A DNA stretch of 64,000 bases from positions 62,001 to 126,000 of the forward strand of contig NZ_SNUG01000001.1 of assembly GCF_012027325.1 (NCBI RefSeq), given 5' to 3'. The stretch is from Thermococcus sp. M39 (GTDB lineage: Archaea; Methanobacteriota_B; Thermococci; Thermococcales; Thermococcaceae). Position 1 is the first letter of the stretch; every line of letters begins with the position of its first letter. The notes beneath the pieces were generated by a model that saw only the letters and a list, made by a program, of their open reading frames with translations, was not told the DNA's origin and ran no database searches. A program made the translations under genes and the position numbers. Shown in pieces: positions 49,773 to 58,130 of this stretch.

Positions 49773-49812
49773 CTATTTTGTTATTCTATTTTGTTATTAT
49801 TTTTGTTGTTTG
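49773..49812 (+). terminator. T-rich terminator after the C/D RNA candidate
   Basis: Tandem CTATTTTGTTATT copies followed by ATTTTTGTTGTTT give an almost pure T-rich non-template strand without a stem. This is the form of intrinsic termination signal seen in Thermococcales. Confidence 0.45.
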
Positions 49813-49908
49813 TCAAAAAATTTCATATATTTGAAATTTTAGAGCATTGATAATCTTTCATGTGCATTGATGTATGTAAAATCAGACCCTTGACAACTTC
49901 TTTAAGCC

Positions 49909-49928
49909 GAAAAGTTTTGGAACTTTTC
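49909..49928. promoter_or_regulatory. Inverted repeat upstream of the gdhA promoter
   Basis: GAAAAGTT-TTGG-AACTTTTC has perfect 8-base arms with a 4-base spacer, about 75-95 bases upstream of the gdhA TATA box. An outer CAGAC (49883-49887) / GTCTG (49936-49940) pair encloses it. Possible activator or Lrp-like binding site. Confidence 0.45.
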
Positions 49929-50002
49929 CCGTTTTGTCTGAAATTTCCATACATAATCTTTTGTTTAGAAATAAGAGTTTTCCAAGCTTTTTCAGCGAAA
50001 GG

Positions 50003-50010
50003 TTTATATA
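50003..50010 (+). promoter_or_regulatory. TATA box of gdhA
   Basis: TTTATATA preceded by a purine-rich GCGAAAGG BRE-like element, a near-consensus thermococcal promoter. Transcription should start near 50031-50035, leaving a leader of about 30 bases that includes the GGAGGG ribosome site. This fits the very high expression usual for gdhA. Confidence 0.75.
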
Positions 50011-50060
50011 GGTAATTGTCCAAAAATGTATCGCCAATCACCTAACTTGGAGGGATGAAC

Positions 50061-51323
50061 ATGGTTGAGCAAGACCCATTTGAAATTGCTGTTAAGCAGC
50101 TTGAAAGAGCTGCCCAATATATGGACATAAGTGAAGAGGCTTTGGAGTTTTTAAAGAGGCCTCAAAGAATTCTTGAGGTAACAATTCCCGTTGAGATGGA
50201 CGATGGTTCTGTAAAAGTCTTCACTGGTTTTAGAGTTCAATACAACTGGGCTCGTGGTCCAACAAAGGGTGGAATTAGATGGCACCCCGAGGAGACTTTG
50301 AGCACTGTTAAGGCTCTCGCTGCTTGGATGACCTGGAAGACTGCTGTTATGGACCTCCCATACGGTGGAGGTAAGGGTGGTATAATCTGTAATCCAAAAG
50401 AGCTCTCTGATAGAGAGAAGGAAAGACTTGCAAGAGGTTATATAAGAGCTATTTATGACATTATCAGCCCATACACAGACATTCCAGCTCCAGACGTTTA
50501 CACTAACCCACAAATCATGGCTTGGATGATGGACGAGTATGAGATGATTTCAAGAAGAAAGACCCCAGCCTTTGGTATCATTACAGGTAAGCCACCAAGC
50601 GTTGGTGGTATCATAGCAAGAATGGATGCAACAGCTAGAGGTGCTTCATTCACAGTCAGAGAGGCAGCCAAGGCTCTTGGATGGGACACCCTTAAGGGCA
50701 AGACCATCGCAATCCAAGGTTACGGTAACGCTGGTTACTACATGGCCAAGATCATGAGCGAAGAGTACGGAATGAAGGTTGTTGCCGTTAGCGACAGCAG
50801 AGGCGGTATCTACAACCCAGATGGACTCAACGCTGACGAAGTCCTTGAGTGGAAGAAGAAGACTGGTAGCGTTAAGGACTTCCCAGGAGCAACAAACATC
50901 ACAAACGAAGAGCTCTTAGAGCTTGAAGTTGACGTCCTTGCACCAGCTGCTATTGAGGAGGTCATCACCAAGAAGAACGCTGACAACATCAAGGCTAAGA
51001 TTATCGCTGAGCTTGCCAACGGTCCAACTACACCAGAGGCAGATGAGATACTCTTCGAGAAGGGCATCCTCGTAATCCCAGACTTCCTCTGTAACGCTGG
51101 TGGTGTTACAGTCAGCTACTTCGAGTGGGTGCAGAACATAACTGGCGACTACTGGACAGTTGAAGAGACAAGGGCAAAGCTCGACAAGAAGATGACCAAG
51201 GCATTCTGGGATGTCTACAACACCCACAAGGAGAAGAACATCAACATGAGAGACGCAGCTTACGTCGTTGCCGTCAGCAGAGTCTACCAGGCAATGCTCG
51301 ACAGAGGATGGGTCAAGAAGTGA
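50061..51323 (+). CDS. gdhA: Glutamate dehydrogenase
   Basis: 420 residues from ATG 50061 (6 bases after GGAGGG); ATG 50055 is too close to the site. The sequence is of the thermococcal hexameric enzyme type: M-V-E-Q-D-P-F-E start, P-Y-G-G-G-K-G-G with the catalytic lysine, [10 protein letters not shown] and the nucleotide motif G-Y-G-N-A-G-Y-Y. It interconverts glutamate with 2-oxoglutarate and ammonia using NAD(P). The last third uses a noticeably more C-rich codon set, consistent with high expression. Confidence 0.96.
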   Translation: MVEQDPFEIAVKQLERAAQYMDISEEALEFLKRPQRILEVTIPVEMDDGSVKVFTGFRVQYNWARGPTKGGIRWHPEETLSTVKALAAWMTWKTAVMDLPYGGGKGGIICNPKELSDREKERLARGYIRAIYDIISPYTDIPAPDVYTNPQIMAWMMDEYEMISRRKTPAFGIITGKPPSVGGIIARMDATARGASFTVREAAKALGWDTLKGKTIAIQGYGNAGYYMAKIMSEEYGMKVVAVSDSRGGIYNPDGLNADEVLEWKKKTGSVKDFPGATNITNEELLELEVDVLAPAAIEEVITKKNADNIKAKIIAELANGPTTPEADEILFEKGILVIPDFLCNAGGVTVSYFEWVQNITGDYWTVEETRAKLDKKMTKAFWDVYNTHKEKNINMRDAAYVVAVSRVYQAMLDRGWVKK

Positions 51324-51409
51324 TTTCCTTCCTCTTTTCTTATTGTTCTCTTCTACGAAAATTAGCTTTTGCTTTTCTGAGAGATTAATTGAAAAATCGA
51401 ATAGAGAAA

Positions 51410-52573
51410 TTAAGCTTTAGCCCAGTACTCCTTCTCCTCCACCATCGCGTTAATCATCTCATCCTCATCTTTAAACATCGTTCTCCTCGATGGATTCTGC
51501 ATGCCATAGAACTCCATGAATGGACTTGGTCTTCTCTTGAATGGATAATACAGATAAATTGCTGCCAATGTTCTGTAAGCTTCTGCCATCTCACTTATAA
51601 CCCCAGCAGAGATCCCTTCAGCATAGTGATAGACAGCTATTGCTTTGCTAACATCAACTAAGTTGAAATCTCTCTCTACTAACTGCCTCCTTAAAATGTT
51701 AGTTGCCTGCTCTATATCTTCCCTATCAAGCTCCTCAACTTCTTCTCCGTCAAAGATGTTCTTAATCTTGATTTTCCTTATCTCTGGATTCCTCTCGACT
51801 TGGTTGTCATACTCCGCAACAATCCACCAGTCATCTAAAGCACCAGGGTCGAGAACTGTGAAATATCTGCTGAGCTTTTCATAGAATCCTCTAACGCGGT
51901 GATAGTATTCCTCTTCATGTCCAGTCATTGGGTAGCTGAGATAAACGAGAGGCTTTTCTTTCTCGTGGAATATTAAGTCTATGAACGTTTGATAGGGATG
52001 TCTTATTCCGAACTGAATGATATAACGAACCTCTATCCCCTCTTTTTTCAGCTCGTGAATGAGGGTTTTAACGTGGTTTATTGCATCCTCACGCCACATA
52101 ACTAAGGTGGTCAGCTTTATGTTATCCTTTTCATTTCCAAATCGCTCGAACCATTCTGGGTCGTTTATAATCCTTCTCCTGACGCTTAGAATGTCGTCAA
52201 GCATTATTACAACCCTATCTGGTTTCAGCAGTTTCAGATTACTCAGTGTGAAGCCTAAAACGCTCCCGCTTCCCCACCTGAAGAGAGAAGGCGTTGAGAC
52301 TAAGTGGAACTTTTTATCACTCTCGTCTATGTCTTTCCTTATTTTCTCAAAAGCTTCATCTCTAATATCGTTCATTAGGTCTGGATGGCTTATTGCAAAG
52401 TCAAGAACGTTCTTCCTTGTAATTTTAACACCTCTTTCTTTTCCTACCTCTTTGAGGTACTCAAAAACGTGATAATAGGCATAGCTCTCTCCTTCAGCAA
52501 GCTTTAGGGCTTCCTCAATGTACTCATCTCTGCCGTTTAATGGCGGCCCGGTTAAGAGAATTACCTCTTTCAT
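51410..52573 (-). CDS. Nucleotide kinase-like / nucleoside deoxyribosyltransferase-like two-domain protein
   Basis: 387 residues. The N-terminus, V-I-L-L-T-G-P-P-L-N-G-R-D, looks like an adenylate-kinase P-loop in which the lysine and Ser/Thr are replaced by Arg and Asp. V-V-I-M-L-D-D-I-L-S-V may be a Walker B-like strand. The C-terminal part (from about residue 210) resembles nucleoside 2-deoxyribosyltransferases: L-V-Y-L-S-Y-P-M-T-G-H, later L-V-D-V-S-K-A-I-A-V-Y and G-I-S-A-G-V-I-S-E-M-A-E-A. I know of no assigned function. The start has GGAGGTGATAAA upstream. It converges on gdhA. Confidence 0.6.
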   Translation of the reverse strand: MKEVILLTGPPLNGRDEYIEEALKLAEGESYAYYHVFEYLKEVGKERGVKITRKNVLDFAISHPDLMNDIRDEAFEKIRKDIDESDKKFHLVSTPSLFRWGSGSVLGFTLSNLKLLKPDRVVIMLDDILSVRRRIINDPEWFERFGNEKDNIKLTTLVMWREDAINHVKTLIHELKKEGIEVRYIIQFGIRHPYQTFIDLIFHEKEKPLVYLSYPMTGHEEEYYHRVRGFYEKLSRYFTVLDPGALDDWWIVAEYDNQVERNPEIRKIKIKNIFDGEEVEELDREDIEQATNILRRQLVERDFNLVDVSKAIAVYHYAEGISAGVISEMAEAYRTLAAIYLYYPFKRRPSPFMEFYGMQNPSRRTMFKDEDEMINAMVEEKEYWAKA

Positions 52574-52644
52574 TTTATCACCTCCATCAAAGTTATTGGA
52601 ATTTTGTTAATTAGGTTTATAAACAAAATCCTAAAATGCGAAAA

Positions 52645-52654
52645 CTTTAAATAG
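52645..52654 (+). promoter_or_regulatory. TATA box of the proteasome beta/aCPSF1 transcript
   Basis: CTTTAAATAG preceded by GCGAAAA, a BRE/TATA pair; transcription is expected near 52677-52680, giving a 40-base leader with a GGGGTG ribosome site. Confidence 0.55.
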
Positions 52655-52719
52655 TATTTGAGGTTAGGGGGTTTTGTAGGAGTTCTATCTGTTCTACCAT
52701 TGCTAAAGGGGTGTTGCAC

Positions 52720-53334
52720 TTGAGTAAATTTAAAGGGACAACGACAGTAGGCATTGTTTGTAAGGGTGGAGTAGTGCTAGCAGCAGATATGAGAGCAGCC
52801 CTTGGAAACATGATTATGGCAAAGAATGTTACAAAAATCTTCCAGATTGATGAGCACTTGGCATTAGCAGGAGCAGGAGATGTTGGAGACATCTTGAGCC
52901 TTGTCAGAATGTTGAGAGCAGAGACAAGGCTTTACAGAGCTAGGGTTGGCAGGGAGATGAGTGTTAAAGCCTTAGCAACATTGACAGCCAATATCCTCAA
53001 TGGAACTAGGTACTTCCCGTACTTTGGTTGGTTCTTAATTGGTGGTTATGAAGAGAAGCCGAGGATTTATTCTGTTGATATGGCTGGAGGAATGACTGAG
53101 GATAAATATGTCTCAGCTGGTTCTGGTATGGAGTTTGCTTATGCCATTTTGGAAAATGAATATAAAGAGAACATGCATGTTGATGAGGGCGTTAAATTAG
53201 CTGTTAAGGCTATAAATACTGCCATTAAGAGAGACGTCTTCACTGGAGATGGAATAATGGTTGCCACGATTACGAAAGAAGGATACAAGGAGCTTAGCAG
53301 AGAAGAAGTTGGTGAGATTCTTAAAAGCCTTTAA
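52720..53334 (+). CDS. psmB: Proteasome beta subunit
   Basis: About 204 residues from TTG 52720, 6 bases after GGGGTG; GTG 52711 and TTG 52714 are in frame but less likely. A short propeptide (M-S-K-F-K-G) precedes the catalytic threonine in T-T-T-V-G-I-V. With that Thr as residue 1, Asp17 and Lys33 are at the catalytic positions. [10 protein letters not shown] and T-G-D-G-I-M-V are typical. Thermococcales carry two beta genes; the neighbouring aCPSF1 and gdhA identify this one as the copy usually called beta1. Confidence 0.92.
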   Translation: MSKFKGTTTVGIVCKGGVVLAADMRAALGNMIMAKNVTKIFQIDEHLALAGAGDVGDILSLVRMLRAETRLYRARVGREMSVKALATLTANILNGTRYFPYFGWFLIGGYEEKPRIYSVDMAGGMTEDKYVSAGSGMEFAYAILENEYKENMHVDEGVKLAVKAINTAIKRDVFTGDGIMVATITKEGYKELSREEVGEILKSL

Positions 53335-53351
53335 GTTCAGAGGTGATTACG

Positions 53352-55298
53352 GTGATAAAGAGGGAAAGTTCTGTAGATGAAATCCTAAGGGAAATGAGAG
53401 AAATCATAAATCAGATGGTTCCTAAGGAAGCGAAGATAACGGATATAGAGTTTGAAGGACCCGAGCTTGTGATTTATGTTAAAAATCCTGAAGCAATAAT
53501 GCAGGATGGAGATTTGATCAAAAACCTTGCTAAGGTTCTTAAAAAGAGAATTAGTGTGAGACCTGACCCTGATGTTCTCCTCCCGCCCGAGAGAGCTGAA
53601 GAATTGATCAAGGAGATTGTTCCAGCTGAAGCTGAAATCACGAACATAAGCTTTGACCCCTCTGTTGGTGAGGTTATTATCGAAGCTAAAAAACCGGGAT
53701 TAGTGATTGGAAAGAACGGTGAGACGTTAAGGAAAATAACCCAAAAAGTTCACTGGGCGCCAAGAGTTGTTAGAACTCCGCCATTGCAGTCTCAGACAAT
53801 CTATTCAATTAGGCAAATACTCCAAACAGAGAGCAAAGATAGAAGAAAGTTTCTCAGAAATGTCGGAAGAAACATCTACAGAAAACCAGAGCTTAAGAGT
53901 GAATGGATCAGAATTACTGGTCTCGGGGGATTTAGAGAGGTTGGGAGGAGTGCTTTGCTCTTGCAGACAAATGAAAGCTTCGTATTGGTTGACTTTGGAA
54001 TAAACGTTGCGGCGCTGAATGATCCTAAAAAAGCATTCCCTCACTTTGATGCTCCTGAATTTAGATATGTGTTACGTGAGGGGCTTTTAGATGCTATAAT
54101 CATCACACACGCTCACTTAGACCACAGCGGATTGCTGCCATACCTCTTCCGCTACAACCTATTTGATGGACCAATTTACACAACACCGCCAACGAGAGAT
54201 TTGATGGTTCTGCTTCAGAAGGATTTCATTGAAATACAGCAGAGCAGTGGCATTGGACCTCTCTACAGACCTAAGGACATCAAGGAGGTTGTAAAGCACA
54301 CGATCACACTTGACTATGGAGAAGTCAGAGACATTTCCCCAGACATGAGGCTTACGTTGCACAATGCTGGACACATCTTAGGTTCCGCCATAGTTCACCT
54401 CCATATAGGAAATGGACTTCACAACATAGCTGTCACTGGAGACTTTAAATTCATTCCAACAAGGCTATTTGAGCCTGCTAATGCAAGATTTCCAAGACTT
54501 GAGACATTAGTCATGGAATCAACGTATGGTGGAAGCAACGATTATCAGATGCCAAGAGAAGAGGCAGAGAAAAAGCTCATCGAGGTAATTCACCAAACAA
54601 TAAAGAGGAAAGGAAAAGTGCTCATTCCAGCAATGGCAGTTGGTAGGTCCCAGGAGATTATGATGGTTCTCGAGGAGTATGCCAGAGTTGGTGGAATTGA
54701 AGTACCGATATACCTAGATGGAATGATCTGGGAAGCAACAGCAATCCACACAGCTTATCCAGAATATCTGAGCAAAAGCTTGAGGGATCAAATATTCCAT
54801 GAGGGATACAATCCATTCCTAAACGAAATATTTAAGCCAGTGGCAAATGCAAGGGAGAGGCAAGATATAATTGACAGCGAAGAGCCAGCAATCATAATAG
54901 CCTCATCTGGTATGCTTGTTGGAGGGCCAAGCGTTGAGTACTTCAAACAGCTAGCGCCAGATCCAAGGAACGCTATAATCTTCGTCAGCTATCAAGCAGA
55001 GGGAACACTCGGCAGACAGGTGCAGAGAGGTCTTAGGGAAATTCCAACAATTGGGGAAGGCGGAAGGACAGAAGTGATAAAGGTAAACATGGAAGTCCAC
55101 ACAATTGATGGATTCTCGGGTCATGCTGACAGAAGGGAGCTCATGAGCTATGTTGCAAAGGTTAGGCCAAGACCTGAAAGGGTAATCACAGTCCACGGTG
55201 AACCACAGAAGTGCCTTGACTTAGCATCTAGCATTCACAAGAAATTTGGACTCTCGACAAGGGCACCCAACAATCTGGATGCAATAAGGTTAAAGTGA
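53352..55298 (+). CDS. aCPSF1/FttA beta-CASP ribonuclease (transcription termination factor)
   Basis: About 648 residues from GTG 53352 (GGTGAT upstream; GTG 53343 lies inside that site). Two N-terminal KH-like domains (about 1-140, with G-L-V-I-G-K-N-G-E-T-L) are followed by a metallo-beta-lactamase domain with T-H-A-H-L-D-H-S-G (near residue 251). The beta-CASP insert then includes S-S-G-M-L-V-G-G-P and the final H in S-G-H-A-D-R-R-E-L. This is the universally conserved archaeal factor that cleaves nascent RNA at U-rich sites and terminates transcription. It follows psmB by 17 bases and is probably co-transcribed. Confidence 0.95.
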   Translation: MIKRESSVDEILREMREIINQMVPKEAKITDIEFEGPELVIYVKNPEAIMQDGDLIKNLAKVLKKRISVRPDPDVLLPPERAEELIKEIVPAEAEITNISFDPSVGEVIIEAKKPGLVIGKNGETLRKITQKVHWAPRVVRTPPLQSQTIYSIRQILQTESKDRRKFLRNVGRNIYRKPELKSEWIRITGLGGFREVGRSALLLQTNESFVLVDFGINVAALNDPKKAFPHFDAPEFRYVLREGLLDAIIITHAHLDHSGLLPYLFRYNLFDGPIYTTPPTRDLMVLLQKDFIEIQQSSGIGPLYRPKDIKEVVKHTITLDYGEVRDISPDMRLTLHNAGHILGSAIVHLHIGNGLHNIAVTGDFKFIPTRLFEPANARFPRLETLVMESTYGGSNDYQMPREEAEKKLIEVIHQTIKRKGKVLIPAMAVGRSQEIMMVLEEYARVGGIEVPIYLDGMIWEATAIHTAYPEYLSKSLRDQIFHEGYNPFLNEIFKPVANARERQDIIDSEEPAIIIASSGMLVGGPSVEYFKQLAPDPRNAIIFVSYQAEGTLGRQVQRGLREIPTIGEGGRTEVIKVNMEVHTIDGFSGHADRRELMSYVAKVRPRPERVITVHGEPQKCLDLASSIHKKFGLSTRAPNNLDAIRLK

Positions 55299-55329
55299 CC
55301 TTTTTCACTATTTATCTTTTGGTGATAGC

Positions 55330-56658
55330 ATGAAATGTCCAAGATGTGGGAGAGAGTGGATTTCTTTTGTTCCCCCTCAATGCTTATGCGGTGAGCTACT
55401 TGAGATAACCTATGATTATTCCAATGTTGATCCCAGAGAGTGGAAAAAACGTGATAGAGGAGTCTGGCGCTATAAGGAGCTTTTACCAAGGGTTAATGAG
55501 ATTATAACTCTTAAGGAGGGGGGAACTCCTTTAGTAAGAGCTAAAATTGGTGAAAAGCTGAATCTCAATGTCTATATAAAAGATGAGACCCGAAACCCTA
55601 CCGGCTCTTTTAGAGATAGGTTTGTAACTGTTGGAGTTTCTTATGGTCTTCCTTATGCTGATAATGGTTTTATAGTTGCAAGTGACGGAAATGCGGCCGC
55701 TTCTTTGGCTGCTTACGCTGCAAGAGCCAACAAGGAGGCTTTTGTTGTAGTGCCGAGAAGGGTTGATAAAGGGAAGCTCATCCAGATGATAGCTTTTGGT
55801 GCAAAGATAATCCGCTATGGAGACAGTGTTGATGAGTGCGTAGATTACGCTAAAGAGCTTGCAAAGCTCAATGGTTTGTATGATATAACTCCAGAAAACA
55901 ACATAATTGGATTAGAGGGGCAAAAAACTGTAGCTTTTGAGCTTTGGGAAGAGATAAACCCAACCCATGTTGTTATCCCAACGGGAAGCGGGAGTAACCT
56001 CTACAGCATTTATAAGGGTTTTAAAGAGCTTTTGGAGATTGGAGCAATAGATGAGCTGCCGAGACTAATAGCTGTTCAAACAGATAGGTGTAATCCAATA
56101 GCAAGTGAAATTTTGGGAATAAAACCAAAGAGGGAGTTTACGAAAGCCTTGGGACTTTATGTTAAAGACCCAGTAAATCGAGAGAGAGCAGTTAAAGCTG
56201 TGAAAGAAAGTGGTGGAACAGCTGTTATAGTAGGGGAAGATGAGCTTGACTTAGGGGAGAGGCTGTTAGCCAAGGAGGGAGTATTTGCTGAATATGCATC
56301 TGCTGTCGTAGTTCCAGCTCTCCTTAAGCTTAATGAGGAGGGGTACTTTGAAAAAGATGACAGAATTGTTCTCATTGTCACTGGCTCTGGGCTCAAGGGC
56401 TATTACATAGAAGAGCGTGAGAAGTTCTCCATTGGTGGAACTAAGCTTAAAATTCTCAAATTGCTGAAAGAAAAGCCTATGTACGGCTATGAAATATGGG
56501 AGAACTTAGAAAAGCCAATGAAGTATCAAGCTGTTTACCAGCACATTAGAGAGCTTGAGAGCTTAGGACTCATAGAAGAGGCGTATAAGAAGGGAAGGAA
56601 AATTTACTACAAATTGACTGAGAAAGGACAGCGCTTGCTAGAGAACTTTGAAGAATAG
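55330..56658 (+). CDS. Threonine synthase-like protein lacking the PLP lysine, fused to a winged-helix domain
   Basis: 442 residues. The N-terminus is a zinc-ribbon-like C-P-R-C-G ... C-L-C-G. The fold-type II PLP domain has N-P-T-G-S-F-R-D-R, S-D-G-N-A-A-A-S-L-A-A-Y-A and I-P-T-G-S-G-S-N-L. The Schiff-base lysine of threonine synthase (N-P-T-G-S-F-K-D-R) is Arg95 here. From about residue 372 a PadR-like winged helix follows (I-L-K-L-L-K-E-K-P-M-Y-G-Y-E-I-W, then Q-H-I-R-E-L-E-S-L-G-L-I). I infer that it is not a normal threonine synthase and may be a ligand-sensing regulator. Confidence 0.75.
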   Translation: MKCPRCGREWISFVPPQCLCGELLEITYDYSNVDPREWKKRDRGVWRYKELLPRVNEIITLKEGGTPLVRAKIGEKLNLNVYIKDETRNPTGSFRDRFVTVGVSYGLPYADNGFIVASDGNAAASLAAYAARANKEAFVVVPRRVDKGKLIQMIAFGAKIIRYGDSVDECVDYAKELAKLNGLYDITPENNIIGLEGQKTVAFELWEEINPTHVVIPTGSGSNLYSIYKGFKELLEIGAIDELPRLIAVQTDRCNPIASEILGIKPKREFTKALGLYVKDPVNRERAVKAVKESGGTAVIVGEDELDLGERLLAKEGVFAEYASAVVVPALLKLNEEGYFEKDDRIVLIVTGSGLKGYYIEEREKFSIGGTKLKILKLLKEKPMYGYEIWENLEKPMKYQAVYQHIRELESLGLIEEAYKKGRKIYYKLTEKGQRLLENFEE

Positions 56659-56705
56659 AAAGAATTTTAAAGACCTTTAAATACTAAGCCTTTTAGGTGG
56701 GAAAC

Positions 56706-57029
56706 GTGAGAGTTGAAAATAAAGTGTCACTTGCCATCTATGTAATGGGAGCTTTGGGCGGAATAATCAGTGGTGTACTCTCTGCTAATGCTAATCTTGG
56801 CTATGTCGCTGGTTTACTTTTGTATTTCCTGACTCCTAAAGTGATTAAAGCTACTATTAAGGACCTACCTGGAGAGCTACAAGATGACAATGTTCTCCTT
56901 AGGAAATCATTTTGGGGCTTCCTGTTGTTCTGGTTCTACTTCACGATACTTGTGTACAACATAGTGCTCCCACAACAGCCTGTGTTCTACTCAAATCAGA
57001 GCTTATTGTATAACGCAACAAAGGGATGA
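56706..57029 (+). CDS. Small membrane protein of unknown function
   Basis: About 107 residues from GTG 56706, preceded by GGTGGG. Three hydrophobic segments; the first has G-A-L-G-G-I-I-S-G-V-L and the last lies in F-W-G-F-L-L-F-W-F-Y-F-T. It lies between the threonine-synthase-like gene and rpiA, 3 bases before the latter, so the pair is probably co-transcribed. No family is recognised. Confidence 0.6.
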   Translation: MRVENKVSLAIYVMGALGGIISGVLSANANLGYVAGLLLYFLTPKVIKATIKDLPGELQDDNVLLRKSFWGFLLFWFYFTILVYNIVLPQQPVFYSNQSLLYNATKG

Positions 57030-57032
57030 GAG

Positions 57033-57722
57033 ATGAACACTGAAGATATGAAAAAGCTGGTTGCAAAGGAGGCTTTGAAATATATTGAGGACGACATGAT
57101 AGTTGGATTAGGTACTGGTTCTACAACAGCGTATTTCATCAAAATGCTTGGTAGAATGATTATGAACGAGGAGCTTTTTGATGTTTATGGACTGCCAACT
57201 TCATATCAAGCGAGAATTTTAGCTCTAGAAAGTGGAGTTCCTGTTGTCAGCTTAGACGAAGTTGATGCAATAGATATAGCCGTTGACGGGGCAGATGAGG
57301 TTGACCCGCATTTGAATCTAATTAAAGGCAGAGGAGCAGCTTTAACAATGGAGAAGATCATTGAGTACAGAGCTGGAACTTTTCTCGTTCTCGTTGATGA
57401 GTCCAAGCTTGTAGAATATCTCGGACAAAAAATGCCTGTTCCAATTGAAGTGGTTCCAGCAGCTTGGAGGGTTATAAAGGAAGAGCTTGAAGTTTTCAAT
57501 GCTACAGCTGAGCTCAGAATGGGCGTTAAGAAAGACGGCCCTGTGGTTACAGACAACGGAAATTTCATACTTGATGCTAAGTTTGAGAGGATTGAAGACC
57601 CTCTGGATTTAGAGATTGAGCTTAACAACATTCCCGGCGTCGTGGAGAATGGGATCTTTGCTGATATAGCTGATATTGTCTTAGTTGGCACTAAAGAGGG
57701 CGTTAAGAAATTAGAACGTTAA
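57033..57722 (+). CDS. rpiA: Ribose-5-phosphate isomerase A
   Basis: 229 residues. V-G-L-G-T-G-S-T-T, D-I-A-V-D-G-A-D-E-V-D and K-G-R-G-A-A-L-T-M-E-K are the RpiA signatures, including the catalytic Asp, Glu and Lys residues. The enzyme interconverts ribose-5-phosphate and ribulose-5-phosphate, which in Thermococcales links to the ribulose monophosphate route for pentose formation. It follows the small membrane protein gene by 3 bases. Confidence 0.94.
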   Translation: MNTEDMKKLVAKEALKYIEDDMIVGLGTGSTTAYFIKMLGRMIMNEELFDVYGLPTSYQARILALESGVPVVSLDEVDAIDIAVDGADEVDPHLNLIKGRGAALTMEKIIEYRAGTFLVLVDESKLVEYLGQKMPVPIEVVPAAWRVIKEELEVFNATAELRMGVKKDGPVVTDNGNFILDAKFERIEDPLDLEIELNNIPGVVENGIFADIADIVLVGTKEGVKKLER

Positions 57723-57783
57723 AAATAAAAAGAGAGCTAAGCTTCAATTATTCTTTGCTTTTCTTTTTACGGGGGCTCAACTA

Positions 57784-58092
57784 TTACACAAAGAATTCAT
57801 CGCCGCTCTTGTTCTCTAATCCTGGATGAATATCAAACCTAACGACACCTACTGGCACTTTGCCTCCTACAGCTTCAGTGACTTTTGCTACCCCAACATG
57901 TCCAAATCCGCCGCAAAGTTCAATAGCAACGATCCCATCTTCAACAAGTTCTTTTGCCACTTCACAAGCTTCGTTATAATTTTTAACTCCAACTACGTGG
58001 AGTTCTACAATCGGCGTTGCAACTACAGCTCTGTGCTTTTTAGGGTCTGCCTCAGGGGCTACAAATATAAAGGCTGCTTTAAGCTCCCCCAT
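57784..58092 (-). CDS. DUF6506-like small protein
   Basis: 102 residues. L-K-A-A-F-I-F-V-A-P-E-A-D-P-K-K-H and I-E-L-C-G-G-F-G-H-V-G-V-A are the conserved segments, with V-V-R-F-D-I-H-P-G-L near the end. I recall a family of such proteins without known function (DUF6506). It lies 38 bases after the membrane protein gene of the dehydrogenase module on the same strand and could be its last gene. Confidence 0.65.
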   Translation of the reverse strand: MGELKAAFIFVAPEADPKKHRAVVATPIVELHVVGVKNYNEACEVAKELVEDGIVAIELCGGFGHVGVAKVTEAVGGKVPVGVVRFDIHPGLENKSGDEFFV

Positions 58093-58130
58093 AGCCTAAT
58101 TCCTCCTTAAGTTTCCACAATTAACTTCAT

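Larger units (their letters stand above)
49428..50060. other. Long intergenic region between the NSS transporter and gdhA
   Basis: This 630-base gap holds the divergent promoters of the two genes, one C/D guide RNA candidate with its own upstream AT box and a T-rich tail, and a 20-base inverted repeat upstream of gdhA. The stretch 49430-49680 is AT-rich with no structure I can defend. A 72-codon minus-strand frame (49823-50041) covers the gdhA TATA box and is not convincing as a gene. Confidence 0.6.

Noticed and set aside
49773-49800. Tandem CTATTTTGTTATT copies as a meaningful repeat
   Set aside because: Two copies in a T-rich tract are better explained as a transcription terminator after the guide RNA candidate.
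49823-50041. 72-codon minus-strand frame upstream of gdhA
   Set aside because: It covers the gdhA TATA box and the inverted repeat, has no ribosome site and no recognisable protein features.
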